Source: Arabidopsis thaliana (lineage: Eukaryota > Streptophyta > Magnoliopsida > Brassicales > Brassicaceae). Taken from it: a stretch of 64,000 nt of DNA. Positions 1 to 12,695 of this stretch are shown here, piece after piece. Under the pieces are notes generated by a model. It was not told where the DNA came from and searched no databases. It was given only the letters and a program-made list of their open reading frames with translations. Positions within the stretch are counted from its first letter, which is position 1. Every line of letters begins with the position of its first letter. Both the position numbers and the translations under genes were made by a program. The DNA lies in NCBI RefSeq assembly GCF_000001735.4, contig NC_003070.9, positions 25,839,971 through 25,903,970 of the forward strand, written 5' to 3'.

Positions 1-1108
1 ACAAAGTATACTTTATGAGTTGATAAAAAAATATTTATTTTAGCATTACCAATGGAACGTAAACAATAGAAACTCTTCTCCAAATCCTTAGAATTTTCAT
101 AAATTCATCCTATCTTTACTGATACAAGACGCACTTAATTTACTCAAAATTGTTAATCAGGCCGTTTACCATTTCCTTTGGATTCTTAGTCCCTTTTTGC
201 ATTATGTGAAATGTCATTATCAAAAGGAAATTTATAATAATATTTAGTTGGTGTAGAAATCAAATAGTAAAAAGTCGGCACATCTTGAGAATGAGAGAAA
301 GTGAAGCTTTTGCAAAATGACAATTTCCTTATTCATATCGAAAAGACAGAACGTTAGACGCGTCTCAAGTCATGTTTAGACGTACCAAATAAATGTCTTT
401 AACGTTTTAAACCAATTTTCTTTACGATATAGCTTTACAAATTTACAATTTCTATATATTTTTGTAAGAAAAAAAACGGCTGAGTTTCTCTGATCTGGTT
501 TATTTAAAAGAAATCAATACTCTTGCTGCAATTACATTTTGTTAAAATGAGAATTGACGATCGATGGAAATTGTTTGCGTATTATAAAAGGGAATTAAAT
601 ATATACTTGTAGTCCTAATTTTCGTCACATGAAACAAAAATTATTATTGTTCATTACCATTTATTGTTATTTAGTTTTGGTACAATAATGCATCTAGAAT
701 ATCTCTGAGTTGTGACGTGCCGTCGCAGCTACTGGTTGGCTAATCCCAAAGTCAAAGCAATTATTTAAACATTCATCATTGTAATCAACGACCAATCTTT
801 TTTTATTTATACTATTAAACTAATACTCCTACTAGTAATCAATATACGTAGCAGCCAACATTACTACATACAGTAGAAAACAATAATCAAGATGTCAATA
901 TCTCTAGTATATATCAACATATTCACGAATACAATCGTCAAAATAATAAGAAAAATAAAATAAAATGTATGAACACCCAAATTGTAGAAATGTACCTTCA
1001 AAAAAAAGCTCTAACGTTTAATTTTCTTCCTTATAAAAAAAAGCTAGCTAGGCAAAGGATCTGATCTTTGTCTTTAATGTTACAACACATACCATACACG
1101 TGTAATCA
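1..1108. other. Intergenic, left edge
   Basis: AT-rich sequence downstream of CLE12 (which is on the minus strand). I see no reading frame with coding character, no tRNA and no clear repeat boundary. Short A-runs and T-runs are scattered through it. The part just right of position 960 probably contains the CLE12 3' untranslated region. Confidence 0.5.
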
Positions 1109-1465
1109 TCAATGGTGCAACGGATTGGGTCCGGAGGGAACACGGCGTTTCTCCACTCCGTAACGAGGGTCTATCTCATCACCGTCGTATTGCTCGCCGG
1201 AACGATGGTTATGTCGGCTGTTATCTCGGCTATGGAAAGGTGTGAAGTCGAATCTGTCGGAGAGAACTTTTCTGCTCACTAATCTATAGCTACGGTAGTG
1301 TTGCTTCAACAATGATGGCTCCACCGCGTTTAGAGAGTAGAGACGACGGAAGTTGAGGGAGTACAAGTGGTGGAGGAGGAGAAAGAAGAGAGATAGCCAT
1401 AAAACTATGAAGAGAATTTGAGAAAATTTCAAGGCCATGGAAGATGATGAAGAAATTCTAAGCAT
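1109..1465 (-). CDS. CLE12: CLE12, CLAVATA3/ESR-related peptide hormone precursor
   Basis: Single-exon precursor of 118 residues. The start is a true ATG at 1465-1463; a second ATG follows at codon 10. A hydrophobic stretch at residues about 13-36 is the secretion signal. A variable basic and acidic spacer follows. The protein ends in the 12-residue CLE box RRVPSGPNPLHH (residues 107-118), directly before the stop, so no C-terminal trimming is needed. Established family knowledge: the dodecapeptide is released in the apoplast, its prolines can be hydroxylated and arabinosylated, and it is sensed by CLV1/BAM-type LRR receptor kinases. The lysine and arginine before the box (EKRRV) fit a processing site. 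The exact CLE box matches Arabidopsis CLE12 as I remember it. A TATA-like element lies about 130 bp upstream. Confidence 0.96.
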   Translation of the reverse strand: MLRISSSSSMALKFSQILFIVLWLSLFFLLLHHLYSLNFRRLYSLNAVEPSLLKQHYRSYRLVSRKVLSDRFDFTPFHSRDNSRHNHRSGEQYDGDEIDPRYGVEKRRVPSGPNPLHH

Positions 1466-1594
1466 ATGGGTGTGCTAATCAATAGGCCACAAAACTAAAT
1501 TCTTGTTTTTTTTTTATGTTTTGTATGTTTTTGGAAAAAAGACTAAAAAGGTTTTGTTGGACGGTTTAGAAGAGAGTATGAAAGGACTCATCTA

Positions 1595-1604
1595 TATTTA
1601 TATA
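1595..1604 (-). promoter_or_regulatory. TATA-like box of CLE12
   Basis: On the minus strand this reads TATATAAATA, about 130 bp upstream of the CLE12 ATG. That spacing suits a short leader. No other TATA-like element is closer. Confidence 0.5.
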
Positions 1605-4600
1605 TGATATAGTTGACAAAATGTAAAGCTCAAGAGATGCGAGAGAGTTGGATTTTGTCTTTTCAACGCAAGATGCTTTATCATATGACATATGTACACC
1701 ATTTTACAAAACTGTCCAGCTTATTTTTGCGTCAAAATTTTGCCTACTGGCTGATATTTTGTTAGCTTTGGCGGTAGTCAAAACTGTCGTAGATTGCAGT
1801 TTTATGATCGGTATATTATTTGTTTTTACTTTTTACCAAGAGCTTGCAAGTCTTAAATAGGTTCATAATATTTTTGAACCTAGTACCTAAACATGTTTAT
1901 ATTAATTAGTTCTCCTCTCTAGCATAGAGATTTCGATTTTAGACCGATGTGTATATTTGCGTTTATCTTTTTTATTAGAAAGAAATTTTGCAATTCTGAA
2001 AACAGATTTATTAATAATAATAAAATATGGATGTACAATATTACTCTATTAGTGAATTCATTTATTTATCTATGTGTTAAGTACCATTTCGTATAGTATT
2101 AGAAAAAAATCATTAAGAACTAGTTTTGATTCTTTTAAAGGAAATTTAAATTTGCATTGAATTTTTATGTTTAAATAGTAATTCACGTTTATTATAGATA
2201 AACATAATCTCTTTTTGGTTAAGAACAAACAACTAAATAAAAATAATCAGAGTCTTAGTTTGAAGCCAACAAAAAAAAAATATCAAGTCAGATAACGTTA
2301 AAAAACTTAAAGACCATGAAAGCGAATATTAATTACTCCAAAATAGTAATAATACGTACTTAAATCAAATCTATAGTGGTCAATAATTGATATTCAAAAG
2401 AAAATTCATAATGTGTAATAAACCGTGTAAAGAAAATTAAACTAATGCATCGAGGTTTCTTAGAATTCAAGGAACGAAAAAGGAGGCATGATTGCAACTT
2501 ATTAATTATGAAAAAATCTTTGGAATTATGAAAGTAAAATAATAAAAATCTTTGATTATAAAGATGTGTAATCGATGCTATTATATTTGCAGGAGATGAT
2601 TGCAATAATTCATATCGTATCAATAGGTCTAAATTATAGTCGACGTGTGAACACAGTAGTAGTTAAAGAACTATCGATCCATTGCCTTTACATGTGCTGC
2701 GAAAAACTAGATATTGCGTTGTGGACTTTTAATTAAACCACGTTCAAAAATTTACCATTTCTTTAATTTTTGTTTCGATAATAGATTTGTTTCTATCATC
2801 AACGGTTGACTTTCAATGTTCAATGAGTTTGAAATTTTGTCTTTTCGCACATTATATGGCATAGTTTCTTTCTCATATACTGAATCACTAGTTATTTCTA
2901 TTATAAAAAAAAAAAAAGCTCACATTTGTGCAACCCGTTTTACAAATTCTAAAACAAGTGAATCGAACAATATGCATGATACAAAATATTAAGATCTTGA
3001 TAAAGTTACATAATAGATCATGAATCGAAATTCTATGTTAATCTGTAGAGAGATTGTTTTTGTTATTTTATATTTCATTTGATAGTTTGTTATTTAAATT
3101 GCTTAATTAAAAAATAAGACAATATACTGTTTTAAATATAAGGTAATATATTTGTTAATTAAGAAAGTAATTTGGTATCTTTTTTTCTTAACTTGGATTG
3201 TGAATCTCTCATAGTGAAGAAAGAAGATAATGAGATTTAAATTTGATTAAAGGTCTTCCAATGGCAATGCACGAAAGAGATTTCCTGAGTGGATTTTGGA
3301 ACTGGTGGGTATGGTGCAGTTCCAAACCAGCCTTTTTAACTGTGTATATCTTCTCTTGCACTAATGTTAAGTGCTCGAAATATGATTGCACATCAAAACC
3401 TTTTCCCATATTCGATAGTGTACACTATCACAAATCCTTAAAATATGTATATAGATATAAAATGTATATAGTTATAGATATCAAATATAATTTCTGAAGA
3501 AAAAAATTATGAATTAAAGATATATAGGATAAAAATCTAATTTTACATTAACAAAAAAAGAAAGGTATAATATTACATTGCAGTAGAAATATTGCTAAGA
3601 ATCTATAACCAAAAATATAATAATTCTTCTATATTATAACTAGCTTTTAATTCTAAATGATAAAGTGCGAAATAATGAAAACATATCAAACCAATGTATC
3701 TTTTAAACTGGTGGAAATTACCGCTAAAATCAAAGTACCGCTAAATGAAAATTAATTCAATTTATTATGTTGTGAAAAGTTAAATGTGTTCTAACAACGG
3801 TAAAGACTTTTATTTCTTATACCATCTTTCAAAACGTATGCATGATCTCTCACTTTTTTTTTGTTGCAATCAATTCTTTTTTTCCAACTAGAACTATGTA
3901 TAGAAGGATGAGAGAAACCACAATGCGCTTAAACACACTCATAAATATGCTTAACAACAAATCAAGAATTCAATGTAAAACAAATTCTAAACGAGACTAA
4001 AATTCGAAATGCATCAACCTTGAAGACACACACACAAAACTACAATAAAAGCACATATAATTTTTTTTTCACAAAATTTAGTTCAGAAAAATGTTGTTAT
4101 GCTTTTCCCAAAAGAACAAAAAAAAATTTGGGAAGAAGAGTTGGGAGTTTCTTCATTAAACAAGATAATCTTAAGTCACACAATATCAAATAATAATCAG
4201 AACAAAATTTCCTAAAACATAAAATAGACATGGATATATTAGTAAAATTAACATGAATGATGCAAATAATTTTATTTAACTAAAACATGGTAAGAAAATA
4301 GTTTTATGAATACTCTCGTACACAAGTCAAAAGAGTCTATGGATAATAAAAATGCATTGAGAAAAATTAATAAGGATTTAAAAAGTGATTTGATTACGAA
4401 ACTGTACGTAAGAGACAGAAACAGTTGATATAAATATATATAATTGAGTTACGTTTTACGTGTAAATAGACTTTATCAAATTGTCTACAATATGTTTGTT
4501 GTAAGAGTTTTGGGGCATTTAGGCAAGGTTCCGTACGAGCTGCAGTGAAAGTCTATGTGTCTATGTAATCTAGAAGCAGCTACAATTTGCCAAAAGATCT

Positions 4601-5093
4601 ATCTCTCGACATCCATATCCCATTTTCCATTTTCCTAATAATTAAATAAGTAAATAACTGTAGTATTTTTTTTTTTGTTCACTTCTTTAGTTAGTTTATC
4701 GCTTATTAAGCAAAAGCCAAGACAAAAATATGTGATAAGTCATTTTTTTGCTTATAATTATAAGCAAAACGCTAACAAAGCTGTTTAAGGAATACAAGTC
4801 ATTATGGAGACTTCTAAATATGGCTCTGGTCCCAATCTCCCAAGTCTAGAAAGAAAAGGTGAAACCACCTAACTACAATTATTTGATTGTTTAAAATAGT
4901 TTGCATTGTAGAATCCATTTGTGGTAATAATTCCTAAAACCTGCACTACATTTTTTGGGAGCAAACAAAAAATTTGTTCAATGACTGATGCAAAGTCTGA
5001 TAGGACCTAGCTAGCTCGAAAAAACCATGCTTGGGTCTGCAAAACCGATCGATCGACTCTATATATATGTTTTTTTTTCCTTTATATCAGACA

Positions 5094-5169
5094 TTGTCAA
5101 ATCTTAGTACACATTTACACAATCTTTTTTGTCTTTGTCAAATCTTAGGACACATTTACACAATCTTTT
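5094..5169. repeat. Tandem duplication, period 41 bp
   Basis: Two copies of about 35 bp beginning TTGTCAAATCTTAG lie at 5094-5128 and 5135-5169. They differ at one base (T versus G after CTTAG). The near identity points to a recent local duplication. Confidence 0.8.
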
Positions 5170-5372
5170 ACTCTTTTTTTTGGTCAACAATTATACAATC
5201 TAGACTCCTACATTTATGTCTTTCTTTATTTCCTCTATTCTGCTCCATATTTTTTGAAGGCTTTTAAAGCAGAGAGTGAGGTTTACGCCTTTAACGTACC
5301 TTTGTGTTTCTTCTTCTGCTTCACTCTTGTCAGATCTTAAGAAATTTCCTACTCTGCTTATAAACAACACCC

Positions 5373-5429
5373 ATGATCAAAGTAGGTGGTCTTGAGAGAA
5401 TGGAAAGCAAGAAGGATATTACATTACAG
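5373..5429 (+). other. Possible orphan first coding exon
   Basis: An ATG at 5373 opens 19 codons ending in LQ, followed directly by GTTAGTATCTCC, a good 5' splice site. The leader before it is pyrimidine-rich, as in expressed plant genes. I cannot find a matching second exon: the frame beyond the junction is low complexity and is interrupted by a poly(T) insert at 5584. It may be the remnant of a lost gene or chance. I do not recognise the peptide. Confidence 0.2.
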
Positions 5430-5573
5430 GTTAGTATCTCCTCTGTTCATCTGTTTCTTGTAGCTAGATCTGAGAAAAGTGCCTCTTCTGTTTTTCTCCT
5501 TGAAATAATTAAACAACCTGAAACCTATGCATTTTGTTTTTATGACAGAAAAGAGAGAATATGTTATATTTTT

Positions 5574-5623
5574 GACACATTGGTTTTTTTTTTTTTTTTT
5601 TTTTTGTCAAACCGACACATTGG
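5574..5623. mobile_element. Poly(T) insert flanked by 10-bp direct repeats
   Basis: GACACATTGG occurs at 5574-5583 and again at 5614-5623. Between them are 22 T residues followed by GTCAAACC. Read on the minus strand this is a few bases followed by an A-tail between target-site duplications, the footprint of target-primed reverse transcription with extreme 5' truncation. Slippage plus duplication is the alternative. Confidence 0.5.
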
Positions 5624-7139
5624 CTTATAAGAATCTGAAAACCAAATATATTATCAGAACAAAGAGCGATTTCACAAGAAAAATAAACAACGGTAAGGGA
5701 GGAGGACCTAAAGAGAAGAATGGCCAGATGATCTGTTTAGAGGTGTTTGGTTGTTTCTCTAAATTTGGTTTTACAGAATTAGAAATCTTATTAATACCTA
5801 TTTGGTTTCCAATTTCCAATTTGGTTTACTCGGTCTGATGCAATTTGGTTTGGTTTTAATTAAAAATAATAATTTTAAATATAAGAGATAATGAATTATT
5901 TGATTTATATTTATTTAATACCTATTTTTAAAAAAGACAGTTTTATTTAATAAATACAAAATATTAATTCGGTTTAACTGGTTGGTTTTGTCCTACTTTT
6001 CACTTTTGGATTGAAAAAAAATAATCGGCTCAGTTTTGGTTTGATTTGGTTCAATTAAGATATAAACAGAAGAAAATTTGCTGTTTTAGGCCTAAGGCCC
6101 ATATCGTATATCATTGGTATTTTGCTACTTCAACTTCTGCTACCGCTAGGGCTTGTAGCTTTTGAGTACCAGCGACGATGATGATGATCCATTGCTATTT
6201 CGTTTTTATTTTATATATTTGATTAAAAATACGCTTCACTTAGTTTATTTTTGATAAATGCTTCGATTAGTTTTTCATGGTTATAAGTTAGAACTTCAAC
6301 TTACACTGAAATTCGAAGGAGAAACATTGTCGATTGGTGATGTTGATTGTTGAGAATTTCCGTTGGTTCAATATATATTGGTAGAAGTATAATTCCGGGG
6401 AAAATGTCAACGAAACTCGTTGGTGCTAACCTGTTAAGACTATATAATAATCCAAAAATCAAACCAATAAAAATTACATTATACTAAAACATCGTCTTAA
6501 GGAAGTGTATTATTTTCTAAGAAAGAACCTAGTGTGAATTCAAGCATATCACTGCACCCCAACTCAAGAACGTAGAAGAAAAACAATGATTGAAAATTTG
6601 CGAGAAAATTTGACATGATGGGAGAATTTGTAATCACAATAGTTTTTCTAAAATATATATATATATATGTAATCTAAGAACGACTAATTGGTATCTAGAC
6701 AAGTAACTTAGCTTATATAACCCGCTTAAAACAATTCTGTTTAAGCCGCCAAATCCGACTCAAATGATTAATCAATGTCTAGTTTGCAAACGGTTTCCAG
6801 TAGCTAGACACAACGTTTATGAAAAAATCATTACATGTGTATGATACATAAATACAATGTAAGTGGTTTTTAGAACACTAGTTAATAATACTCATACATA
6901 CGATTAATTGACAAAATCAGTAGAAATTATTACTTATCTAAATTATTGTCTTATCTTACACATCTTGGAATGTGATTGTTAAAGCTTCTTTACTTAGACT
7001 AGTGATTGTGTCCATCACAATCTTATAAGTTTGCTGTGTTTTTAAAATTTTCCCAACAGAAGACAAGCAACAACAAAAAAAATGCCAGAGAATTAGAAAT
7101 TTGCAAGAAATGAAACCAGCAAAATAGAGATATCCATCA

Positions 7140-7236
7140 ATCAAGCGGTACTTTAAAGCCTCAAACAAATTAGGCAGACCAAACCCTGTCGTTCACACAC
7201 ACAAATCAAGCGGTACTCCAAAGCCTCAAACAAATG
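7140..7236. repeat. Tandem duplication, period about 65 bp
   Basis: The block starting TCAAGCGGTACT and ending AAGCCTCAAACAAAT occurs at 7141-7170 and 7206-7235 with one or two mismatches. It lies just downstream of the TCP12 stop codon, so it may fall in that gene's 3' untranslated region or flank. Confidence 0.75.
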
Positions 7237-7335
7237 AAATCTAGCTATTTGGCTATCCTGAGGCTCTTATGTTGATGCATAGATCATAAAGTCCAAATAA
7301 CTTATAAGGATGGAGCCGATCATGATCATCACTCA

Positions 7336-8501
7336 TCAGTAGCAGAGATAATCATATAGAGAGAAAGATGATATGGGGCTTTTCTCCTCATCCACCGTTG
7401 CTATTGAAGTTGTGTTGTGTTCCCTTGGTGTCGACATTCCTGGAATTACCAAAAAGCTAATATTAATCAAAACTGCATTACTCAATTAGGGTTTTTAGTT
7501 AACACATTGCTGTTACCTGCTGCTGAAATTGTACCTCTTACTGAACTAAGACTTGTGTAACATTCCTCGGAGTCACCAAAAATGGAAGAGGAGCTAGAGT
7601 CACTGGTTAGTCCAAGAAACTTCTCTATGATGCTCACAGAATCCATTTGATACTCTACCATGTGAACATCATTAGTATTACTCCATTCTTGTTCTTTATT
7701 TTCCTTTTCTAGTAATTGTACACCATTGGTTATCTTGATCTCTCTAGTTTCTTGATGAGGATCTGAAATTGTTTCCGAGGTCTCAAATAATCTCATCTTC
7801 ATCTTTGCCATTGTTCTCTCTCTTGCTCGCTTTCTAGCTCTCTCTCTCGACTCTTTAGTCTTAAAAGAGCTCTCCATAGTCTTTGTTCTTCTCTTTGAGA
7901 CTCTCAACTTCAGTGTCTCATCCTTTTCCTTTTCATCAACCTGGAGATGTTCATCCTTTCCTCCTCCTTCCGATGCAGCCACTCTTTCTTTAAGTTGTTT
8001 GATGGAAGTCTTTGATTTGGAGAAAAGCCATTCAATCGTCTTGCTCGCCTTGTCGAAACCCAACATGTCTTGAAGATCGAAAAACTTGCGAGCAATCTGA
8101 AGAGACAGCCTCATCCTCCGGTCTCTAGGACCTTGAGCCGTGCAGATCTTACTATGCCTGTCCCTTTTTTTGACCGTCCTTCTCCATTGAACCTCTTGTG
8201 AGGTGCTTCCATCAACACACTTCTCATTCTTCTTCTTAAGCTCAAGCTTCTTGCAAAATTTCCAAGGAGATTCAACAACATTTGCTGCTACATCTTGCTG
8301 CTGTAACAAGAATTGGTTTATCAAGAAGGATTCATCAAAACTCTCAAGAAAATCGGAAGAGAAAGGAAAAGAAGGCGAAGAGTAGTGATGGTGAGAATTA
8401 GGGCTTTGAATGTGAGTAATGAAAGAAGGAAACATGGTTGTTTGATGGGGAATGAAGGGATCAAAGAGGTCATAGCCATTGGTATCTAGAGAAGGAAACA
8501 T
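7336..8501 (-). CDS. TCP12: TCP12 / BRANCHED2, class II TCP transcription factor
   Basis: Two exons: 8501-7535 and 7439-7336, giving 356 residues. The ATG at 8501 is chosen because the in-frame extension upstream begins only with TTG. The TCP domain spans residues about 111-169: a basic region ([19 protein letters not shown]) then helix-loop-helix. The arginine-rich R domain is at about 217-234 ([14 protein letters not shown]). Both together mark the CYC/TB1 clade of class II TCPs. Established: TCP12 (BRC2) acts in the nucleus in axillary buds, with its paralogue BRC1/TCP18, to repress shoot branching. The single intron lies near the 3' end. Two donor sites 18 bp apart (after 7535, or after 7517) are in the same phase; the first gives the 356-residue protein I recall, the second adds six residues (GTISAA). 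Confidence 0.95.
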
Positions 8502-10227
8502 TAGATTCAAGAGAGAAATAGGTAACGAAAACAGAATCTTCCTTTTCCTTTCTTCACTCAAGCCCTTTGGTTCATTAGTGGTTGTGTGTGCTTGTGCTAT
8601 AAAGGTTGATAGCTAGAGGAAGATGGACAAAAGATATTGTAGAAAATATTTTTTTAAAGTACTATATGTTTTTCTTTTAACTATACATCATATAACTCTA
8701 TCACTTCCGTAAATATCTTTTAGTACTATTTAAATAGAAATAAAGAGAGATGGTATTTTCTAATATGGATTGGTTCGGTCGTTACTAATATGGATTAGCT
8801 CCTTCGGTTGGGGTTACCCTACCTTCTGCTTCAAAAGGTTGTCCAAAACAAAAGCAGGGGGGGAACATGGCTAATGCTTTTGTTAGATTCACTTTCATTA
8901 TTATTAATGAAAGTTTTCAATTTATATTTAGTTAATTTAGATATTTCACAAAAACTATTAAAACTATAACATGATCGATGATAAGTTTTGGTATATATCA
9001 TCTTTTAATATTGTGGAACAGAATACACATATTCGCTTTGAATAACATTTACTGAACATAATACCAAAATTTATGGAAGTGAATGTTACCTAAATTCACT
9101 ATTATATATATATATATTGAATGTAATGATAAAATTAAATTTAAAAGAAAACATGGTTTTTAATGCATGTGCAATGTATGGTTGAAAGAAAGCTTAGAAG
9201 AAGGACTGAAAAAGTTTGGTGTTTAGTTTTTTTTTTATATAACTGTATTCACTATTGTTAACAAATGTACGTAATTCTGAATTCAGTTTTAAACTTTTAA
9301 CTTTAAGAGCAAAGAAAAATATTAATTGTTTGGTTTGGGAGGAAAGTTAGTTTGTATGATTTTTTCATCAAAGGTAAGTGAACTTGTAGTCTCATTATAC
9401 CGAGTTCAGCTTAATCTACAAGACTCGTACAAGCAATTAACTCTTCGCTCATAAAATTTAAGTTTTAGTCGAAATCTGTGTTTTTCTTAACTACCATGTA
9501 TGTACCATAGTGGCTGGCTAGTTGTGGATGCAACAAGCCCTTTTTATTAAGTAATAAGGAAGTGCTTTTATTGAAAAGGCTTAGTAAGTGTGGTGTGGAA
9601 GGGATAAGCTGGAGTTTGTGGGAGTGATACAGATTTAGGGTAATGAAAAAAAGTGGTGAAAGCTAAGAGAAGAAAAGTGGGAAGAGAAAACGAAAGGGAC
9701 CAAGTCTAAGGCCTATTTGGTTATCCCTTCACGTGGGCGTTGCTTTGTTGTTTGATAGCAACCCCATCTCCTTCATTTTCTCGCTTCTGCTTTATTGGAT
9801 GATAATATTGGCATCTTCATCTCATATAAAGATGGACAATAGATTTTATTTTTCATTTTTTCGTTTCTTAGATATTTGGAGACATACAGTGTTTACTATG
9901 ATTGTAAAAACTTCATCTCATATTAGATTTCGAAGGGACAAAACTTCATCTCATCTGTTCGGTACAGATAGATAGGTAGATATGGATATGTGTTACAAAA
10001 GTTTGGTAGAAACCAATTTGTATATCTGAAAGAGAGATGGACAATATATTTTTATTTTTCATTTTTTCTTTTTGTTTTGATTATATGAATATGCATATGA
10101 GTTACTTGGGAGGTAACCATCAATAATGCAAGTGATTCTTGCATATTATTTTGTTAAAAAGCTTATATTCCAATTTCTATCTTAAAAAAATGATTTCATT
10201 TAGAAAATAAAATCGACACAAAATGTT

Positions 10228-10332
10228 TAGTACTTCACCTTTAATAGTTATGTCGATTTTTTGTGGTTGCCGATTTTACTAGTTCACCATTAAGATACGT
10301 CCATTTTTCGTGGTTACCAATTTTATTATCAT
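10228..10332. repeat. Diverged tandem duplication, period about 52 bp
   Basis: Two blocks align through the core TTCACC.TTAA.A and TTTTT.GTGGTT.CC.ATTTTA. They are roughly three quarters identical, so the duplication is old. Confidence 0.55.
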
Positions 10333-11333
10333 CAAATTATTTAGGAATTACAATCTTTTTTCTGCTATACAGAGAACAAAGACAACAAATAGATAAGACA
10401 TATATAAACCCTTAATTTTCTGGTTTGATATATATTGTATCGGATGGATTTGTAGCAGCTGTCAGTTTGGATCTTCGAAATAAGCTGCATTAGAGGAAGA
10501 AGTCTAAACAAGAACATACGCAATTGCAAAGCATGCGTGGCTAAATTTATTCCCTATTTTTCTAAAAAAAGTTCATAGTCTTATATTAAGTAAAATTTTC
10601 CAGCAAGGATGTTTTTACTAATAATAAATAGTATACTTTTTGTTCTTTCTATATCGATGATTCGTGATCGGCTGACAAAACTAGTCGACATCTTCGTTAA
10701 TATGCTTATTTAGATTTCTGTATTCGAAATTTCTTAATCTATCTATAGACTATAGTTTCATGTATGGAAGAAAAAGAAGTGGGAGATGTGATTGGTAGAG
10801 GGAAATATAGGTAGGGAGTTAGGGCTAGGACTTATAAGAGACAGACACAAACTGAGCCTACAGAACTTATAGACTTCTATTTTATAAATACCTATACTCT
10901 CTAATTGCTTTTCCTTTGACTCGCTGACCACTTCTCACCTTATAGGTGTCCACGTTTCATTTCATGGATATAAAACTATATGCAATTAATTTGCTAAATA
11001 AAACTTTTTGTTAATATGTATGTTGAAGTAACACATTCACAAATTTTCTTTACGATTTGGTATTTTCATGTTTCCTGCACAACTTTAGTATCAAATTGAC
11101 ATTCAATTCTAGTTTGCCCAAAAAACAAATTGACATTCAATTATCTGCGTTATAACAATTGTATCTACTTCAAATATATTTTACATAGAATAATTAGAAG
11201 TAAAATTTAAACTCAAGCATTTACACATTATTCACACACAATAAAGATAAAATGTATATATGTCTGTGGTTCTATTTCTCAATTTCTTTATTTGTCTGAC
11301 TTTAAATTTGGTGTCGAGGTATATCGCATCGAC

Positions 11334-11452
11334 AGTTTTTAAATTAACTCCATGTCTTTTTCCATATCATTTTCTCTTGAATTAGCGATCACACCAACAA
11401 TTTTTAAATTGACGTCCATGTTTTTGTTCATATCATTTCCTCTTGAATTAGC
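11334..11452. repeat. Diverged tandem duplication, period about 66 bp
   Basis: Blocks at 11334-11386 and 11399-11452 share TTTTTAAATT, CCATGT, CATATCATTT and end in the identical CTCTTGAATTAGC. They differ by substitutions and a small indel. Confidence 0.65.
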
Positions 11453-12695
11453 TTTCTACAAAAACTATTAATCGGAGGAAGGGATAGTTATTATAGAAAA
11501 TAATATTATCTGCAGTAAGAATATAATGTGCTAAAATTTCATATATTTTATAAGAAATGTCACCTATTTTCTTTTTCTCCATCAAATTCTTTGAATGATA
11601 AATATATAATTTCAGTGGTTAAAATAAAAGATGAACATATTTTTTTGCTGGGGAAATCTCTCGTCTCACCTATGTGTACCACTATGGTCAATCATACATC
11701 GCTTTAAGATAATGGTAATCATACATTTGGTTTTACGGTTTGATAATTTAAAGGAATAAGTCAAGCAAATATTCGATTTTATTTGTTTGTGATGGGCAAA
11801 AGTTGCAAAGTAGCTTTAGCTTATACCATATTCTTTTGAAAAATGCTAGCTTTTATATTATATCATAAGTTTGTATCAAGTCCAATGTGAAAGAAAGTCT
11901 CCTTAGGGCTGAGGTTCACAAATACACTCATATATCTATTAGTGGATATAGGAATGATCAAATATATATATATATATATATATACACTTCCAGTTTCCAA
12001 ATTCATGTTAACCTAGTGTAATTAAAGTTCTTGTTTTTTAAAATGAACCGCTTGAGGCACCTACATATGTAGTTGATTAATTAAAAAAGAAATTAGAGAC
12101 TAAATCATATATATTCGTAATTTCGTATAACTAATTAACTATAAGTCTTAGTTATACACATATGCTTAAAGGAATATGATGTTAAAGAGTTTAACTCTTG
12201 TAGAGAAAATATGGCTGACTCTAGAGAAATATGTGCACATTATATAGTTTTATGTGTCCTTTCTATTTTTATTTTTTTTCCTCTTTTAAATTTGCTTAGA
12301 TGATATTTTTGTTTTAGTTGTGGAAAAATGTAAAAATCCACAAAGGTCATTTTCAAAGTAAAAGGAGAAAGAGAAATGAGCTCAAAGTTTGTCATCTCAG
12401 GAGCGAATGATGATGAATCCTTTTCTATGAGAATCTTTTTAACATGCCTATCAAACACATATAGTCCTCCACCATGTTAATAATTATTGGTTAGGTAGAA
12501 ATTTCTGATATGATGTCAACAATAACATGTATGTATTATATGAGTTTGAACATTTGTGATGGTACATTGACCACATTATTTCAAACCAATAAATTACATG
12601 TTTTGCTATCAATCAAAATTAATTAATTATTTAAATTGCATAATAAAGTTCTAGGAATTGTCATAACATTGGCCATAACAACCACTTTGCAAGAA

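Larger units (their letters stand above)
1466..7335. other. Intergenic, CLE12 to TCP12 (5.9 kb)
   Basis: Mostly AT-rich and without convincing genes. The open frames at 1648-1860, 2360-2623 and 3209-3497 are short, low in coding character and lack family motifs. Items worth noting are a 41-bp-period duplication (5094-5169), a poly(T) insert with direct repeats (5574-5623), a possible orphan first exon (5373-5429) and a 65-bp-period duplication (7140-7236). An alternating AT run lies near 6655-6668. Confidence 0.5.
8502..12695. other. Intergenic, upstream of TCP12
   Basis: AT-rich spacer that must contain the TCP12 promoter on its left side. The open frame at 9733-9975 is a chance frame with no motif. 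One imperfect tandem duplication is visible at 10228-10332 and another at 11334-11452. An alternating AT run lies at 11962-11984. No RNA gene or intact element recognised. Confidence 0.5.

Noticed and set aside
1648..1860. 70-codon hydrophobic plus-strand frame near CLE12
   Set aside because: Starts with a non-ATG codon, is AT-driven, overlaps the CLE12 upstream region and has no recognisable motif.
8502..8561. 20-codon extension of TCP12
   Set aside because: No ATG; it starts with TTG. The ATG at 8501 matches the known protein start.
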